Positions 1 through 8,237 of a DNA stretch of 62,385 nt are shown in pieces. Location of the stretch: assembly GCA_947259335.1 (NCBI GenBank), contig CAMYMQ010000384.1, forward strand, positions 1 through 62,385, in the 5' to 3' direction. This DNA comes from an uncultured Alphaproteobacteria bacterium. GTDB taxonomy: Bacteria > Pseudomonadota > Alphaproteobacteria > Bin65. A program made the translations under genes and the position numbers. How positions within the stretch are numbered: the stretch's first letter is position 1; every line of letters begins with the position of its first letter. A model generated the notes under the pieces. The model saw nothing but the letters and a program-made list of their open reading frames with translations, was not told the origin of the DNA and ran no database searches.

Positions 1-609
1 ACCGAGGCGGCGTCGACCGACGCCGACGAGGGTGTCGCCGAGGAAGCCAAGCCGGCGCGGCGTGCGCGGCGCAGCCGCGGCGGAGCCCGCAAGAAGGCGG
101 AACCTGCGGACAGCGCGACGGAGACGGCCGTGTCGGCCGAGGGCGACGCCCCGTCCAAAGTCGAGGAGACCGCCAAGGCCGATGGGGAGCCCGAGGCCCC
201 CGAAGCCGAAGCAAAGGCGCCCAAGCCGCGGCGCAAGCGGGCGGCGACGCCGCGCCGTGCCTCCCGGGCCGCAAAGAAGCCCGAGACGGAAGAAGCCGGC
301 ACGGACGCCCCCGCTGCTGTCGAGGAAGCCTCGTCCGACGGCGACGGCCCGGCCAACGCGGAACCCGAGGCCGAACCGGCGTCGAACGGCAGCGAGCCCG
401 CCCAGGTCGAGTCCGCCCAGGTCGAGTCCGCCCAGGTCGAGTCCGCCCAGGTCGAGTCCGCCCAAGTCGAGCCCGCCCAGGTCGAGCCCGCCCAGGTCGA
501 GCCCGCCCAGGTCGAGGCGGAACCGACAGCGGAGCCCGAACCCCAGGAACAGAAGAAGCCTGCCAAGCCGGCGCGCAAGCGCACCGGCTGGTGGAACCTG
601 GGTCGCTAG
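1..609 (+). CDS. rne: Ribonuclease E, C-terminal fragment (partial, 5' end outside window)
   Basis: The frame is open from base 1 and ends with TAG at 607-609. About 202 residues are visible: a low-complexity tail rich in Ala, Glu, Pro, Lys and Arg, with basic patches (RRARRSRGG, KPRRKRAA) alternating with acidic stretches, ending in RKRTGWWNLGR. A disordered Ala/Glu/Pro tail closing in a basic GWW motif is typical of alphaproteobacterial RNase E, where the tail scaffolds the RNA degradosome. The catalytic S1/DNase-I-like half is not in the window, so the name rests on this tail and on the M48 and DsbA-like neighbours that often accompany rne. A run of AQVES/AQVEP pentapeptides lies within it. 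Another disordered protein cannot be excluded. Confidence 0.65.
   Translation, partial: TEAASTDADEGVAEEAKPARRARRSRGGARKKAEPADSATETAVSAEGDAPSKVEETAKADGEPEAPEAEAKAPKPRRKRAATPRRASRAAKKPETEEAGTDAPAAVEEASSDGDGPANAEPEAEPASNGSEPAQVESAQVESAQVESAQVESAQVEPAQVEPAQVEPAQVEAEPTAEPEPQEQKKPAKPARKRTGWWNLGR
400..516 (+). repeat. 15-bp tandem repeat encoding AQVES/AQVEP pentapeptides
   Basis: Eight in-frame copies, the last lacking its final codon, of a 15-bp unit (GCCCAGGTCGAGTCC) start at 400, 415, 430, 445, 460, 475, 490 and 505. The first four encode AQVES, the next three AQVEP and the last AQVE. The copies are nearly identical at the DNA level, so the array probably expands and contracts by slippage or recombination without breaking the frame of the probable RNase E tail. 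Confidence 0.9.
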
Positions 610-674
610 AGCGCCTGCGGGCTCCCTGCCCGCCCGGCGGCGCCGGGCTAATAGATTTGGGGACTATGAGTATC

Positions 675-695
675 GGGCCGGTTCGTTACCGGCCC
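675..695. terminator. Hairpin between convergent genes, possible bidirectional terminator
   Basis: A perfect 8-bp stem (GGGCCGGT at 675-682, ACCGGCCC at 688-695) with a 5-nt loop lies between the end of the rne-like gene and the end of the convergent aminotransferase, whose TAA stop (686-688) falls in the hairpin. Neither side carries a clear T tract, so intrinsic termination is only a possibility. Confidence 0.35.
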
Positions 696-1837
696 GACCA
701 CCCCCGCAGCCGGCGCACCGCCTCTTCGATGTCCGCCGTGGCGGCGCAATAGGAAAACCGCATCTGGGTGTGGCCGCGCCCCGGGTCGAAATCGATCCCG
801 GGCGTCGTCGCCACGCCGGTTTCCGCCAGCATGCGCTGGCAGAACTGCCGGGCATCGTTGGTCCGGTCCGCGATGTCGGCATACAGGTAGAAGGCGCCAT
901 CGGCGGGCGCCAGATGATCGAACCCGGCCTTGGGCAGCCCCTCCAGCAGGATCGCCCGGTTGCGGGCATACACCGCCACGTTGGCGCGCAGCTCGTCGTG
1001 GCTGTCGAAGGCCGCCAGCGCCGCATACTGGCTGAGCGACGGCGCCGACACGAACAGGTTCTGGGCCAGGCATTCGACCGGGCGCAGCAGCTGTTCCGGC
1101 AGGATCATCCAGCCGATCCGCCATCCCGTCATCGAGAAATACTTCGAGAAGCTGTTGATGACGATCGCATCGGGGTTGAGCCCGATGACGCTCGCGGCCG
1201 GCTCGCCATAGACGATGCCGTGATAGATCTCGTCCGAGATGAAGCGGATCCCCTGGTCCCGGCAGTACTCCGAGACCGCGGCAAGGTGATCGGCGTCGAG
1301 CATCGTGCCCGTCGGATTGGAGGGGCTCGCGACGATCAGTCCGTCCAGCGGCCCGGCCGCTTCCAGCAGCTCGACCGAGGGCTGATAACGGGTCGCCTCG
1401 GTGCCGGGCAGCGCGACAGGCTCGATGCCGAAGGCGCCGAGAATGTTCTTGTAGCAAGGGTAGCAGGGCTCGACGAGCGCGACCCGGTCGCCCGGATCGA
1501 AGGCCGCGAGAAAGCTGAGCACGAAGCCGGCCGACGACCCGGTGGTCACCACGACGCGCGCGGGATCGACCTCGGCCCCGTACCAGTCCCGATAGTGCGC
1601 CGCGATCTTGCGGCGCAGCGGCAGAATGCCCAGGGCGTCGGTATAGCCGAGCTTTTCGGCGTCGAGCGCGGCGCGGGCGGCCTCGATCACGGGCCGGGGC
1701 GCGCCGGTACCGGGCTGCCCGACCTCCAGATGGATCACATCTCCGCGAGTCTCCTGGCGTTCGTTTGCAGCCCGGAGCACATCCATTACGATGAAGGCAG
1801 GGATTTGACCGCGGCTTGCAACCTTCAGCGACACCAT
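686..1837 (-). CDS. Pyridoxal phosphate-dependent aminotransferase, class I/II
   Basis: A 383-residue fold-type I aminotransferase, the usual length of the family. Visible landmarks are the SNPTG segment (172-176), the cofactor-contacting Asp of SDEIY (D202, with Y205) and the Schiff-base lysine K232 in NSFSKYFSMTGWR, followed by GWRIGW. It should move an amino group between an amino acid and a 2-oxo acid in the cytoplasm. The sequence does not settle the substrate; aspartate-type or alanine-type transaminases are closest. It is transcribed away from the M48 protease gene with a 114-bp gap and converges on the rne-like gene. No operon partner is visible. Confidence 0.85.
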   Translation of the reverse strand: MVSLKVASRGQIPAFIVMDVLRAANERQETRGDVIHLEVGQPGTGAPRPVIEAARAALDAEKLGYTDALGILPLRRKIAAHYRDWYGAEVDPARVVVTTGSSAGFVLSFLAAFDPGDRVALVEPCYPCYKNILGAFGIEPVALPGTEATRYQPSVELLEAAGPLDGLIVASPSNPTGTMLDADHLAAVSEYCRDQGIRFISDEIYHGIVYGEPAASVIGLNPDAIVINSFSKYFSMTGWRIGWMILPEQLLRPVECLAQNLFVSAPSLSQYAALAAFDSHDELRANVAVYARNRAILLEGLPKAGFDHLAPADGAFYLYADIADRTNDARQFCQRMLAETGVATTPGIDFDPGRGHTQMRFSYCAATADIEEAVRRLRGWSGR

Positions 1838-1951
1838 TATTTCTCCCTATTATGGTGGTACGCAGCTCGGTAGGACGGAAGCCGAGCCGGAAGGTTTGCC
1901 CCATGTCCTGCTAGGAACGACACCCCACGACGTGCCGGAGCGGCTTATCCG

Positions 1952-3358
1952 ATGAAACGCCTTGTGGCAATGTTACTGGTTCTGGCGCCCCTGTCGGTGC
2001 TGCCGGCACCCGTGCGTGCCGCACCCAACCTCCCCCTGATCCGCGACGCCGAGATCGAGCACATCATCCGGGCCTATTCGGCGCCGATCTTCGCGGCGGC
2101 GGGAATTGCCGCCAACGACGTCAAGGTCCACATCGTCAACGATCCCCGGATCAACGCCTTCGTCGCCGGCGGCCGACACATGTTCATCAATACCGGCCTG
2201 CTGATGGGCGCCAACGACCCGAGCATCGTCATCGGCGTGATCGCCCACGAGACCGGGCACATCGTCAACAACCACCTGATCCGCCTGCGCGCCGCCATCG
2301 AGGAGGCCCAGGTCAGGCAGATCATCACCTTCATCCTCGCCGGCGCGGCGGCGGTCGCGGCAAGGGACGGCCAGGCCGCCGGCGCGGTCATCAGCCTGGG
2401 CCAGCGGATCACGGCGGGTACCCTGTTCCAGTACACGCAGGGCATGGAGACCGAGGCCGACCGCTTCGCCCTCGAAACCCTCGACCGGATGGGGGTCACC
2501 TCGAAGGGGCTGGAAGTGCTGCTCGAGACGCTCAGCCACCAGGAAGCGCTGCTCAGCGAGATGCAGGACCCCTATCTGCGCAGCCATCCCCTGACACCGG
2601 AACGCGTCCGGGGCGTGCGGCGCCATCTTCAGCGGTCGCGTTTCACCAACAAGAAGTCGCCGGAAAACCTGAAGCTTCTGCACTCCCGGCTGCGCGCCAA
2701 GCTGCGGGGCTTCCTGCTGCCGCCCGAACGCGTACGCCAACTGTACGCCGGCAAGGAAAAAACCGCCGAAGCGCGCTATGCCCTGGCGGTCGCCTATCAC
2801 CGGGACGCCCGCACCGACCGCGCGCTGGAGCTGATCAACAGCCTGATCCGCGAAAAGCCGCGCGACGCCTTCTATATCGAGCTCAAGGGCCAGATCCTGA
2901 TCGAGAGCGCGCGCATAAACGAGGCTGTTGCGGCCTATGGCACGGCGGTGCGGCTTGCCCCGAACGAGCCGCTCATCAGAACGGAATTCGCCCATGCCCT
3001 GCTGCAAATGCGCGATCGGAGCCGAAACCGCGAGGCCGTCTCACACCTGATCTATGCCACCCGGCGCGATTCGACCAACGCCATGGCGTGGCGGCTGCTC
3101 GGCATCGCCTACGGCCGGGTGCGCGACATCGGCAATGCTTCCGTTGCGCTTGCCGAATACTATCTTCTGGTCGGAAACAAGAAAGAGGTTCGCCGCAACG
3201 TCCAGCGGGCGGAACGGCACCTGCGGCGGGGATCCCCCGCGTGGCGCCGGGTCCAGGACATCAAGGGAACCTATGCCAGCCAAAACCGCCGGCGCGGGCT
3301 GTTCGACCGCCGTCGCCGCGCGCCCAGCGATGACAACAGGGAACGGAAGACCCGATGA
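1952..3358 (+). CDS. M48-family periplasmic metalloprotease with TPR repeats (BepA/YfgC-like)
   Basis: A 468-residue protein with an N-terminal signal peptide (hydrophobic core about 5-22, Ala-rich cleavage region near 24). The zinc site is HETGH (H99, E100, H103), with the third ligand probably E166 in the ETEAD segment. The C-terminal half (about 270-440) is helical TPR-like sequence. This matches BepA/YfgC-type proteases that survey outer-membrane protein assembly in the periplasm. The stop overlaps the start of the next gene (ATGA at 3355-3358), so it is translationally coupled to the DsbA-like protein, in keeping with a shared envelope-quality role. Confidence 0.88.
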   Translation: MKRLVAMLLVLAPLSVLPAPVRAAPNLPLIRDAEIEHIIRAYSAPIFAAAGIAANDVKVHIVNDPRINAFVAGGRHMFINTGLLMGANDPSIVIGVIAHETGHIVNNHLIRLRAAIEEAQVRQIITFILAGAAAVAARDGQAAGAVISLGQRITAGTLFQYTQGMETEADRFALETLDRMGVTSKGLEVLLETLSHQEALLSEMQDPYLRSHPLTPERVRGVRRHLQRSRFTNKKSPENLKLLHSRLRAKLRGFLLPPERVRQLYAGKEKTAEARYALAVAYHRDARTDRALELINSLIREKPRDAFYIELKGQILIESARINEAVAAYGTAVRLAPNEPLIRTEFAHALLQMRDRSRNREAVSHLIYATRRDSTNAMAWRLLGIAYGRVRDIGNASVALAEYYLLVGNKKEVRRNVQRAERHLRRGSPAWRRVQDIKGTYASQNRRRGLFDRRRRAPSDDNRERKTR

Positions 3359-4140
3359 CCTTTATGAGAAAAGCCCTTATCGCCTCCGCGTTCGCGGGCA
3401 TGGTCGCGGTTTCCGCGACGCCGGCCGCGGCGGCCGGCGACAAGCAGGGACTGTCCCCTGAACAGAAGGCCGAAATCCAGAAGCTGATTCGCGAGACCCT
3501 GCTCAAGAATCCCGAGATCATCGTCCAGGCGGTGCAGGAACTGCGCCGGCGCCAGGAAGCGGCCAAGGCGGCCGCCCTGCAATCGACGCTCAAGGCCAAG
3601 CGGTCCGAGCTGTTGTCGGACGCCAGCGATCCGGTGGTCGGCAACCCCAAGGGCAATATCACGATCGTCGAATTCTTCGACTACAACTGCGGCTACTGCA
3701 AGCGGGTCAAGGGAGACCTCGACGCCGTCGTCTCCAAGGACGGCAACATTCGCGTCGTCTACAAGGAATTCCCGATCCTCGGCGCGGGCTCGCATTACGC
3801 GTCCCTCGCCGCCCTCGCCTCGATGCGCCAGGGCAAGTACGAGAAGTTCCACAACGCCCTCATCTCCTTCCGCGGCCGCCTGGGCGAGCCGCAGGTCCTC
3901 GCCATCGCCAAGGCCGTCGGGCTCGACGTCGCCAAGCTCAAGGTGGACATGAAGGACAAGACGATCGCCGAGAAGATCAAGGAAAACCACGAGTTGGCCA
4001 AATCGCTCGGGATCACCGGGACGCCGGCCTTCGTCATCGGCAACCAGCTCGTGCCCGGCGCCGTGCCCGCCGCGGAGATCGTCAAGCATGTCGCGGACGC
4101 CCGGTCGGACTGCAAGAAGGAAGCCAGCAAGGTCTGCTGA
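3355..4140 (+). CDS. DsbA-family thiol:disulfide oxidoreductase, exported
   Basis: A 261-residue thioredoxin-fold protein with a signal peptide (cleavage near the AAAA at 24-27). Either ATG 3355 or the in-frame ATG 3364 (MRKALIAS) could start it. A helical N-terminal segment (about 33-85) precedes the thioredoxin core. The redox motif is C112-G-Y-C115 after FFDYN, and the cis-proline loop is TGTP (P224). DsbA-like proteins oxidise or reshuffle disulfides in the periplasm; the CGYC dipeptide and N-terminal helical segment resemble the ScsC/Com1-like branch. Two extra cysteines lie near the C-terminus. It overlaps the M48 gene by 4 nt and is followed by a strong intrinsic terminator. Confidence 0.9.
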   Translation: MTFMRKALIASAFAGMVAVSATPAAAAGDKQGLSPEQKAEIQKLIRETLLKNPEIIVQAVQELRRRQEAAKAAALQSTLKAKRSELLSDASDPVVGNPKGNITIVEFFDYNCGYCKRVKGDLDAVVSKDGNIRVVYKEFPILGAGSHYASLAALASMRQGKYEKFHNALISFRGRLGEPQVLAIAKAVGLDVAKLKVDMKDKTIAEKIKENHELAKSLGITGTPAFVIGNQLVPGAVPAAEIVKHVADARSDCKKEASKVC

Positions 4141-4446
4141 TCCCGTCCGCCGGCTTGGCATAATGGTTTGGAAGGCGGGCTTCGGCCCGCCTTTCTCGTT
4201 TGCGCACCGGTGCCCTTCAAGCCGCCTCGCGACTTGAAGGAATTTTTTCCGAGACCATCTGTTTCCAAGACCCTCTGACGGTATAGGAGGCGGATGCGGC
4301 GGAAGCGGTGCCGACCTGACAAAACCTGACGTGTCGGCCCCTCTTCCCGTCTGACATGCCACCCGATGCTGACAGATGATGACAAATGACTACAGTCGCC
4401 CCGTGCTCAGCCGTCGCAGGACAGACCCTTCCGTAGCCGCTCGATC
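4141..4446. other. Intergenic region upstream of cystathionine beta-synthase
   Basis: About 300 bp with no credible coding sequence. It holds the terminator at 4172-4193 and, nearer the downstream gene, several CTGAC copies (starts 4274, 4316, 4326, 4351, 4369) plus TGAC at 4379 and 4387. These could be a regulator site for the transsulfuration genes, but spacing is irregular. I see no SAM- or SAH-riboswitch core. Confidence 0.5.
4172..4193 (+). terminator. Rho-independent terminator with TTCG tetraloop
   Basis: A 9-bp perfect stem (AAGGCGGGC at 4172-4180, GCCCGCCTT at 4185-4193) closes a TTCG tetraloop and is followed by TCTCGTTT. It lies 31 nt after the stop of the DsbA-family gene and should end the M48-dsbA transcript. 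Confidence 0.85.
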
Positions 4447-5868
4447 ATGACCGATACCATCTCCTCTAAGCCCATCTCATCCGCACCCGCCTCCTCCGGA
4501 CCCGCGAAGTCCGTCCTCGACCTGATCGGCAACACGCCGATGATCGAAGTGACCCGGATCGACACGGGACCGTGCCGGCTGTTCCTGAAACTCGAAAACC
4601 AGAACCCGGGCGGTTCGATCAAGGACCGGATCGGGCTGTCGATGATCGCGGCCGCGGAAGCGTCGGGCGACTTGCCCCCGGGCGGCACCATCGTGGAGGC
4701 GACGGCGGGCAATACCGGGCTGGGCCTGGCCCTGGTGGCCGCGCAGAAGGGCTATCGCCTGATCATCGTGGTCCCCGACAAGATGAGCCAGGAGAAGATC
4801 TTTCACCTGAAGGCGCTGGGCGCCGAGGTGCACCTGACCCGGTCGGACGTGACCAAGGGCCATCCCGACTACTACCAGGATGTCGCCGAGCGGCTGGCCG
4901 GCGAGCTTCCCGGCGCGTGGTGGGCGAACCAGTTCGGCAACCCGGCCAATCCCGCGGCCCATGAGACCGGGACGGGGCCCGAGGTCTGGTCCCAGATGGA
5001 CGGCAAGATCGACGCGGTCGTCTGCGGCGTCGGATCCGGCGGCACCATCACCGGGCTCGGGCGGTTCTTCGCGAAGGCTTCGCCGGCGACGGAGATGATC
5101 CTCGCCGACCCTGAGGGCTCGGTCCTCGCCGACTATATCGAGACCGGCGTTCTCGACCGCGATGTCGGCAGCTGGCTGGTGGAGGGCATAGGCGAGGATT
5201 TCATCCCGCCGGTCAGCGATCTCTCGCTGGTGGGCCGGGCCTACACCATCCCCGACGCCGAGGCGTTTCAGGCCGTCCGGGACCTGTTGGCGCGCGAAGG
5301 CATCCTTGCCGGTTCCTCGACCGGCACCCTGCTCGCCGCCGCCCTGCGCTACTGCCGCGCCCAGGAAGAGCCCAAACGGGTCGTCTCCTTCGTCTGCGAC
5401 AGCGGCAACAAGTATCTGTCCAAGATGTTCAACGACTACTGGATGATCGACCAAGGCTTTATCGACGTGCCGCGCCGAGGCGATCTGTCCGATCTGATCA
5501 CCCGGCGCCACGCCGAACACGCGACCGTCACCGTCGGCCCCGAGGAGACGCTGCTCGCCGCCCTGGGCAGGATGAAGCTCTACGACGTCTCGCAGTTGCC
5601 CGTGATGGACGCAGAAGACCGTATCGCCGGCCTGATCGACGAGTCGGACATCCTGCTCCGCGTCATCGACGACGACACCCGCTTCGCCGATCCCGTCCGT
5701 ACCGCGATGTCGACCCGTCTGGAGACCGTCGCACCCGAGGCCGACGTCCACACGTTGCTTCCGATTTTCCAGGCCGGCCGCGTCGCCATCGTGATGGACG
5801 CCGACCGCTTCCTGGGCCTGATTACCCGCATAGATCTGCTCAACTACCTGCGCCGGAGGATGCGTTGA
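4447..5868 (+). CDS. cbs: Cystathionine beta-synthase with C-terminal CBS domain pair
   Basis: A 473-residue fold-type II PLP enzyme. The Schiff-base lysine is K59 in GGSIKDR; the AGNTG substrate loop is at 87-91 and the glycine-rich phosphate-binding loop GVGSGGT at 194-200. Residues about 340-473 form two CBS motifs, usual regulatory modules in this family. It should condense serine (or O-acetylserine) with homocysteine to cystathionine, the first step of reverse transsulfuration. Bacterial cysteine synthases lack the CBS pair, which supports the beta-synthase call. The stop overlaps the start of the gamma-lyase gene by 4 nt (TTGA), so the two are coupled. Confidence 0.9.
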   Translation: MTDTISSKPISSAPASSGPAKSVLDLIGNTPMIEVTRIDTGPCRLFLKLENQNPGGSIKDRIGLSMIAAAEASGDLPPGGTIVEATAGNTGLGLALVAAQKGYRLIIVVPDKMSQEKIFHLKALGAEVHLTRSDVTKGHPDYYQDVAERLAGELPGAWWANQFGNPANPAAHETGTGPEVWSQMDGKIDAVVCGVGSGGTITGLGRFFAKASPATEMILADPEGSVLADYIETGVLDRDVGSWLVEGIGEDFIPPVSDLSLVGRAYTIPDAEAFQAVRDLLAREGILAGSSTGTLLAAALRYCRAQEEPKRVVSFVCDSGNKYLSKMFNDYWMIDQGFIDVPRRGDLSDLITRRHAEHATVTVGPEETLLAALGRMKLYDVSQLPVMDAEDRIAGLIDESDILLRVIDDDTRFADPVRTAMSTRLETVAPEADVHTLLPIFQAGRVAIVMDADRFLGLITRIDLLNYLRRRMR

Positions 5869-7034
5869 CCCGCAAGACCGATAATCTCGCCTTTTCGACC
5901 CGGGCCATCCACGCCGGCCAGGAGCCCGATCCGTCGACCGGCGCCATCATGCAGCCGATCTACGCGACCTCGACCTATGTCCAGGACAGTCCGGGCGTCC
6001 ACAAGGGCTATGAATATTCGCGCTCGCAGAACCCGACGCGGATGGCCTACGAGCGCTGCGTCGCCGACCTCGAAGGCGGCGCCCACGGGTACGCCTTCGC
6101 GTCGGGGATGGCGGCGACCGCGACCGTGCTCGAGCTGATCGACTCAGGCGCCCACGTGGTCGCGGCCGACGACCTCTACGGCGGCACCAGGCGACTGTTC
6201 AGCCGGGTGCGGGAACGCTCGGCGAACCTGCGCTTCAGCTTCGCCGACCTGTCGACGCCCGGCGCCCTCGAACAGGCGCTGCAGCCCGACACGGCGATGA
6301 TCTGGGTCGAATCGCCGACCAACCCGCTGCTGCGCCTGGTCGATCTCGCCGAGGTCGCCCGGGTGGGCCGAGAGCGGGGCATCCTGACGGTGGTCGACAA
6401 CACCTTCGCCACCCCCTGGGTGCAGCGCCCGCTGGAACTTGGCATCGACGTGGTGGTTCATTCGGCGACCAAGTATCTCAACGGCCATTCCGACGTGGTC
6501 GGTGGCGTCGTGGCGATCGGTGAGGATGACGACCTGGCCGAACGCCTCGGCTTCCTGCAAAACTCGATCGGCGCGATCGCCGGGCCGTTCGACAGCTTCC
6601 TGGCGCTGCGCGGCCTCAAGACCCTGGCCCTGCGCATGGAGCGGCACTGCCAGAGCGCGGCCCGCATCGCGTCCTGGCTGGAAGCCCATCCCAAGATCGA
6701 CCGGGTCTTCTATCCCGGGTTGGAGAGCCATCCGCAGCACGCCCTGGCCAAACGCCAGATGGCGGACTTCGGCGGCATGGTGACGGCGACGCTCAAGGGC
6801 GGTCTCGACGAGGCCAGCCGGTTTCTCGAACGCTGCTCGCTGTTCGCCCTGGCCGAGAGCCTGGGCGGCGTCGAGAGCCTGATCGAGCACCCGGCGATCA
6901 TGACCCATGCGTCGGTGCCGGCCGAGGTCCGGGCGGAACTGGGCATCAGCGATACGCTGGTGCGCCTATCGGTCGGGATCGAAGACTGCGACGACCTGAT
7001 CGCGGATCTGGACGCCGCCCTGTCGGCGATCTGA
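5865..7034 (+). CDS. Cystathionine gamma-lyase / Cys-Met metabolism PLP enzyme
   Basis: A 389-residue enzyme of the Cys/Met metabolism PLP family. The Schiff-base lysine is K203 in HSATKYLNGHSD; YSRSQNPTR (51-59) and the SGMAA segment (80-84) are family landmarks. The start is TTG at 5865, overlapping the cbs TGA stop, with GGAGGA just upstream; no in-frame ATG fits better. Following cbs, it most likely cleaves cystathionine to cysteine, 2-oxobutyrate and ammonia. Sequence alone cannot exclude cystathionine gamma-synthase or beta-lyase activity, which share the fold; the operon is the deciding argument. Confidence 0.88.
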   Translation: MTRKTDNLAFSTRAIHAGQEPDPSTGAIMQPIYATSTYVQDSPGVHKGYEYSRSQNPTRMAYERCVADLEGGAHGYAFASGMAATATVLELIDSGAHVVAADDLYGGTRRLFSRVRERSANLRFSFADLSTPGALEQALQPDTAMIWVESPTNPLLRLVDLAEVARVGRERGILTVVDNTFATPWVQRPLELGIDVVVHSATKYLNGHSDVVGGVVAIGEDDDLAERLGFLQNSIGAIAGPFDSFLALRGLKTLALRMERHCQSAARIASWLEAHPKIDRVFYPGLESHPQHALAKRQMADFGGMVTATLKGGLDEASRFLERCSLFALAESLGGVESLIEHPAIMTHASVPAEVRAELGISDTLVRLSVGIEDCDDLIADLDAALSAI

Positions 7035-7055
7035 GCCGTCCGGCCGAAGAATGCC

Positions 7056-7613
7056 TCAGCGCGCGGGCGCGGTGCCCCCGACCTTCTGCTCGGGGCTGCC
7101 GCCCTTGGGCAGGTAGTCGCGCCAGCGGCCTTCGACCTCCTCGGCCAGGCCCCGGCGCAGCCCGAGCGCGAAGGCGGTCTCGGCGACCAGGAAGACGGGC
7201 GCGATGAAGATCTGGATCAGATTGTCGACAAGCGCCGGCTTGCGCCCCTCGAAGCCGTGACCGACAAGCTGGATGATCCAGCCGACGACGAACAGGGCGG
7301 CGAAGACGATCCACACGGCCAGGACGCCCTGCCCCGGCAGCCAGCCGGCGAACCACAGAGCCGGCAGGAACAGGATACTGGTCGCCACGCCGAAGGGCGG
7401 ATCCGACACGATCCAGAACACCATCACGGCGCCGGCGAAGACCGTCGCCAACGAGACCGTGTACCAGCCGAGTTCGGCAAAGGGCACAAGCGCCATGGGC
7501 AGCAGCAGCGACACGGCGATCATCGGCACGCCCAGGAAGTGCGTCGCCTTGTTGCGCGGATCGCGGTGGTACGAGGTGTACATGGCGATCTGCTCGACGA
7601 AGAAGCGATGCAT
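7056..7613 (-). CDS. Mpo1-like (DUF962) membrane protein
   Basis: A 185-residue protein whose N-terminus holds YHRDPRNKATHFLGVP (residues 15-30), the H-x4-N-x3-H signature (H16, N21, H25) of the DUF962/Mpo1 family. Four or more hydrophobic segments follow. Yeast Mpo1 is an iron-dependent dioxygenase of 2-hydroxy fatty acids in phytosphingosine breakdown; the bacterial role is not established, so only membership is asserted. It converges on the gamma-lyase gene with a 21-bp gap. A soluble basic tail follows the last membrane segment. Confidence 0.82.
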   Translation of the reverse strand: MHRFFVEQIAMYTSYHRDPRNKATHFLGVPMIAVSLLLPMALVPFAELGWYTVSLATVFAGAVMVFWIVSDPPFGVATSILFLPALWFAGWLPGQGVLAVWIVFAALFVVGWIIQLVGHGFEGRKPALVDNLIQIFIAPVFLVAETAFALGLRRGLAEEVEGRWRDYLPKGGSPEQKVGGTAPAR

Positions 7614-7682
7614 GGGAGCCTCCTCTCCTTGCCGGCCGCCAGTTGCGCCGTCTCGGATCGCTTCACCCCAAGAAGCGGCCCG

Positions 7683-8165
7683 TCAGGCGTCGACGGCGAG
7701 GCGACCGTATTTCCCGCCATAATAGAGCAAAGGATCGCCCTCGGTACGGGTAAAGTTCTCGACCTTGCCGACGATGATGATGTGGTCGCCGGCCTCGTGA
7801 ATATCCTCGGTCGAGCATTCGAAGATGGCGAGCGCACCCGCAAAGCTCGGACAGCCGACGCCGCAGAAGTCGTAGGACACGTCGTTCCACTTGTCCTCGG
7901 ACGGCCGCGCGAAATGGGAGGAGATCTCCTCCTGCTCGGCGCTCAGGACGTTCACCGCGAAGTGGGTGCTCTTCTGGAAGTGCGCGAAGGAATAGCTTCG
8001 GCGATCAAGGCAGAACAGGACCATCGGCGGATCCAGCGATACCGAGCTGAACGAGTTGGCGGTCAGCCCGACGGGCGTTCCGTCCTCGGTCATTGTCGTC
8101 ACGATTGTCACGCCGGTCGCGAACGCGCCGAGCGCGTTGCGGAATTCCCTCTGGTCGATACTCAT
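7683..8165 (-). CDS. Flavin reductase family protein
   Basis: A 160-residue protein with the flavin-reductase-like split-barrel fold: ALGAFATGVTIVTT near the N-terminus (12-25), GLTANSFSSVSLDPP (33-47) for FMN/FAD contact, and FAVNVLSAEQ (72-81). Such proteins reduce FMN or FAD with NAD(P)H and usually feed a two-component monooxygenase. No oxygenase partner adjoins it here; the neighbour is an acyl-CoA dehydrogenase fold protein 72 bp upstream on the same strand, probably cotranscribed. The physiological partner is unknown. Confidence 0.85.
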   Translation of the reverse strand: MSIDQREFRNALGAFATGVTIVTTMTEDGTPVGLTANSFSSVSLDPPMVLFCLDRRSYSFAHFQKSTHFAVNVLSAEQEEISSHFARPSEDKWNDVSYDFCGVGCPSFAGALAIFECSTEDIHEAGDHIIIVGKVENFTRTEGDPLLYYGGKYGRLAVDA

Positions 8166-8237
8166 CCAGTCTCCCCACTACTGCCCACTGTTTGCCCAAT
8201 TGCCGGCGCCCGTCATAGCGCGGAGCACCCGTCCCGG

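Noticed and set aside
400-516. A CRISPR or regulatory repeat array
   Set aside because: The units are 15 bp, contiguous, without spacers and in frame with a disordered protein tail, so they are coding repeats.
4141-4446. A SAM-II or SAH riboswitch ahead of cbs
   Set aside because: I find neither conserved core nor pseudoknot-like pairing; the only strong structure is the terminator of the preceding gene.
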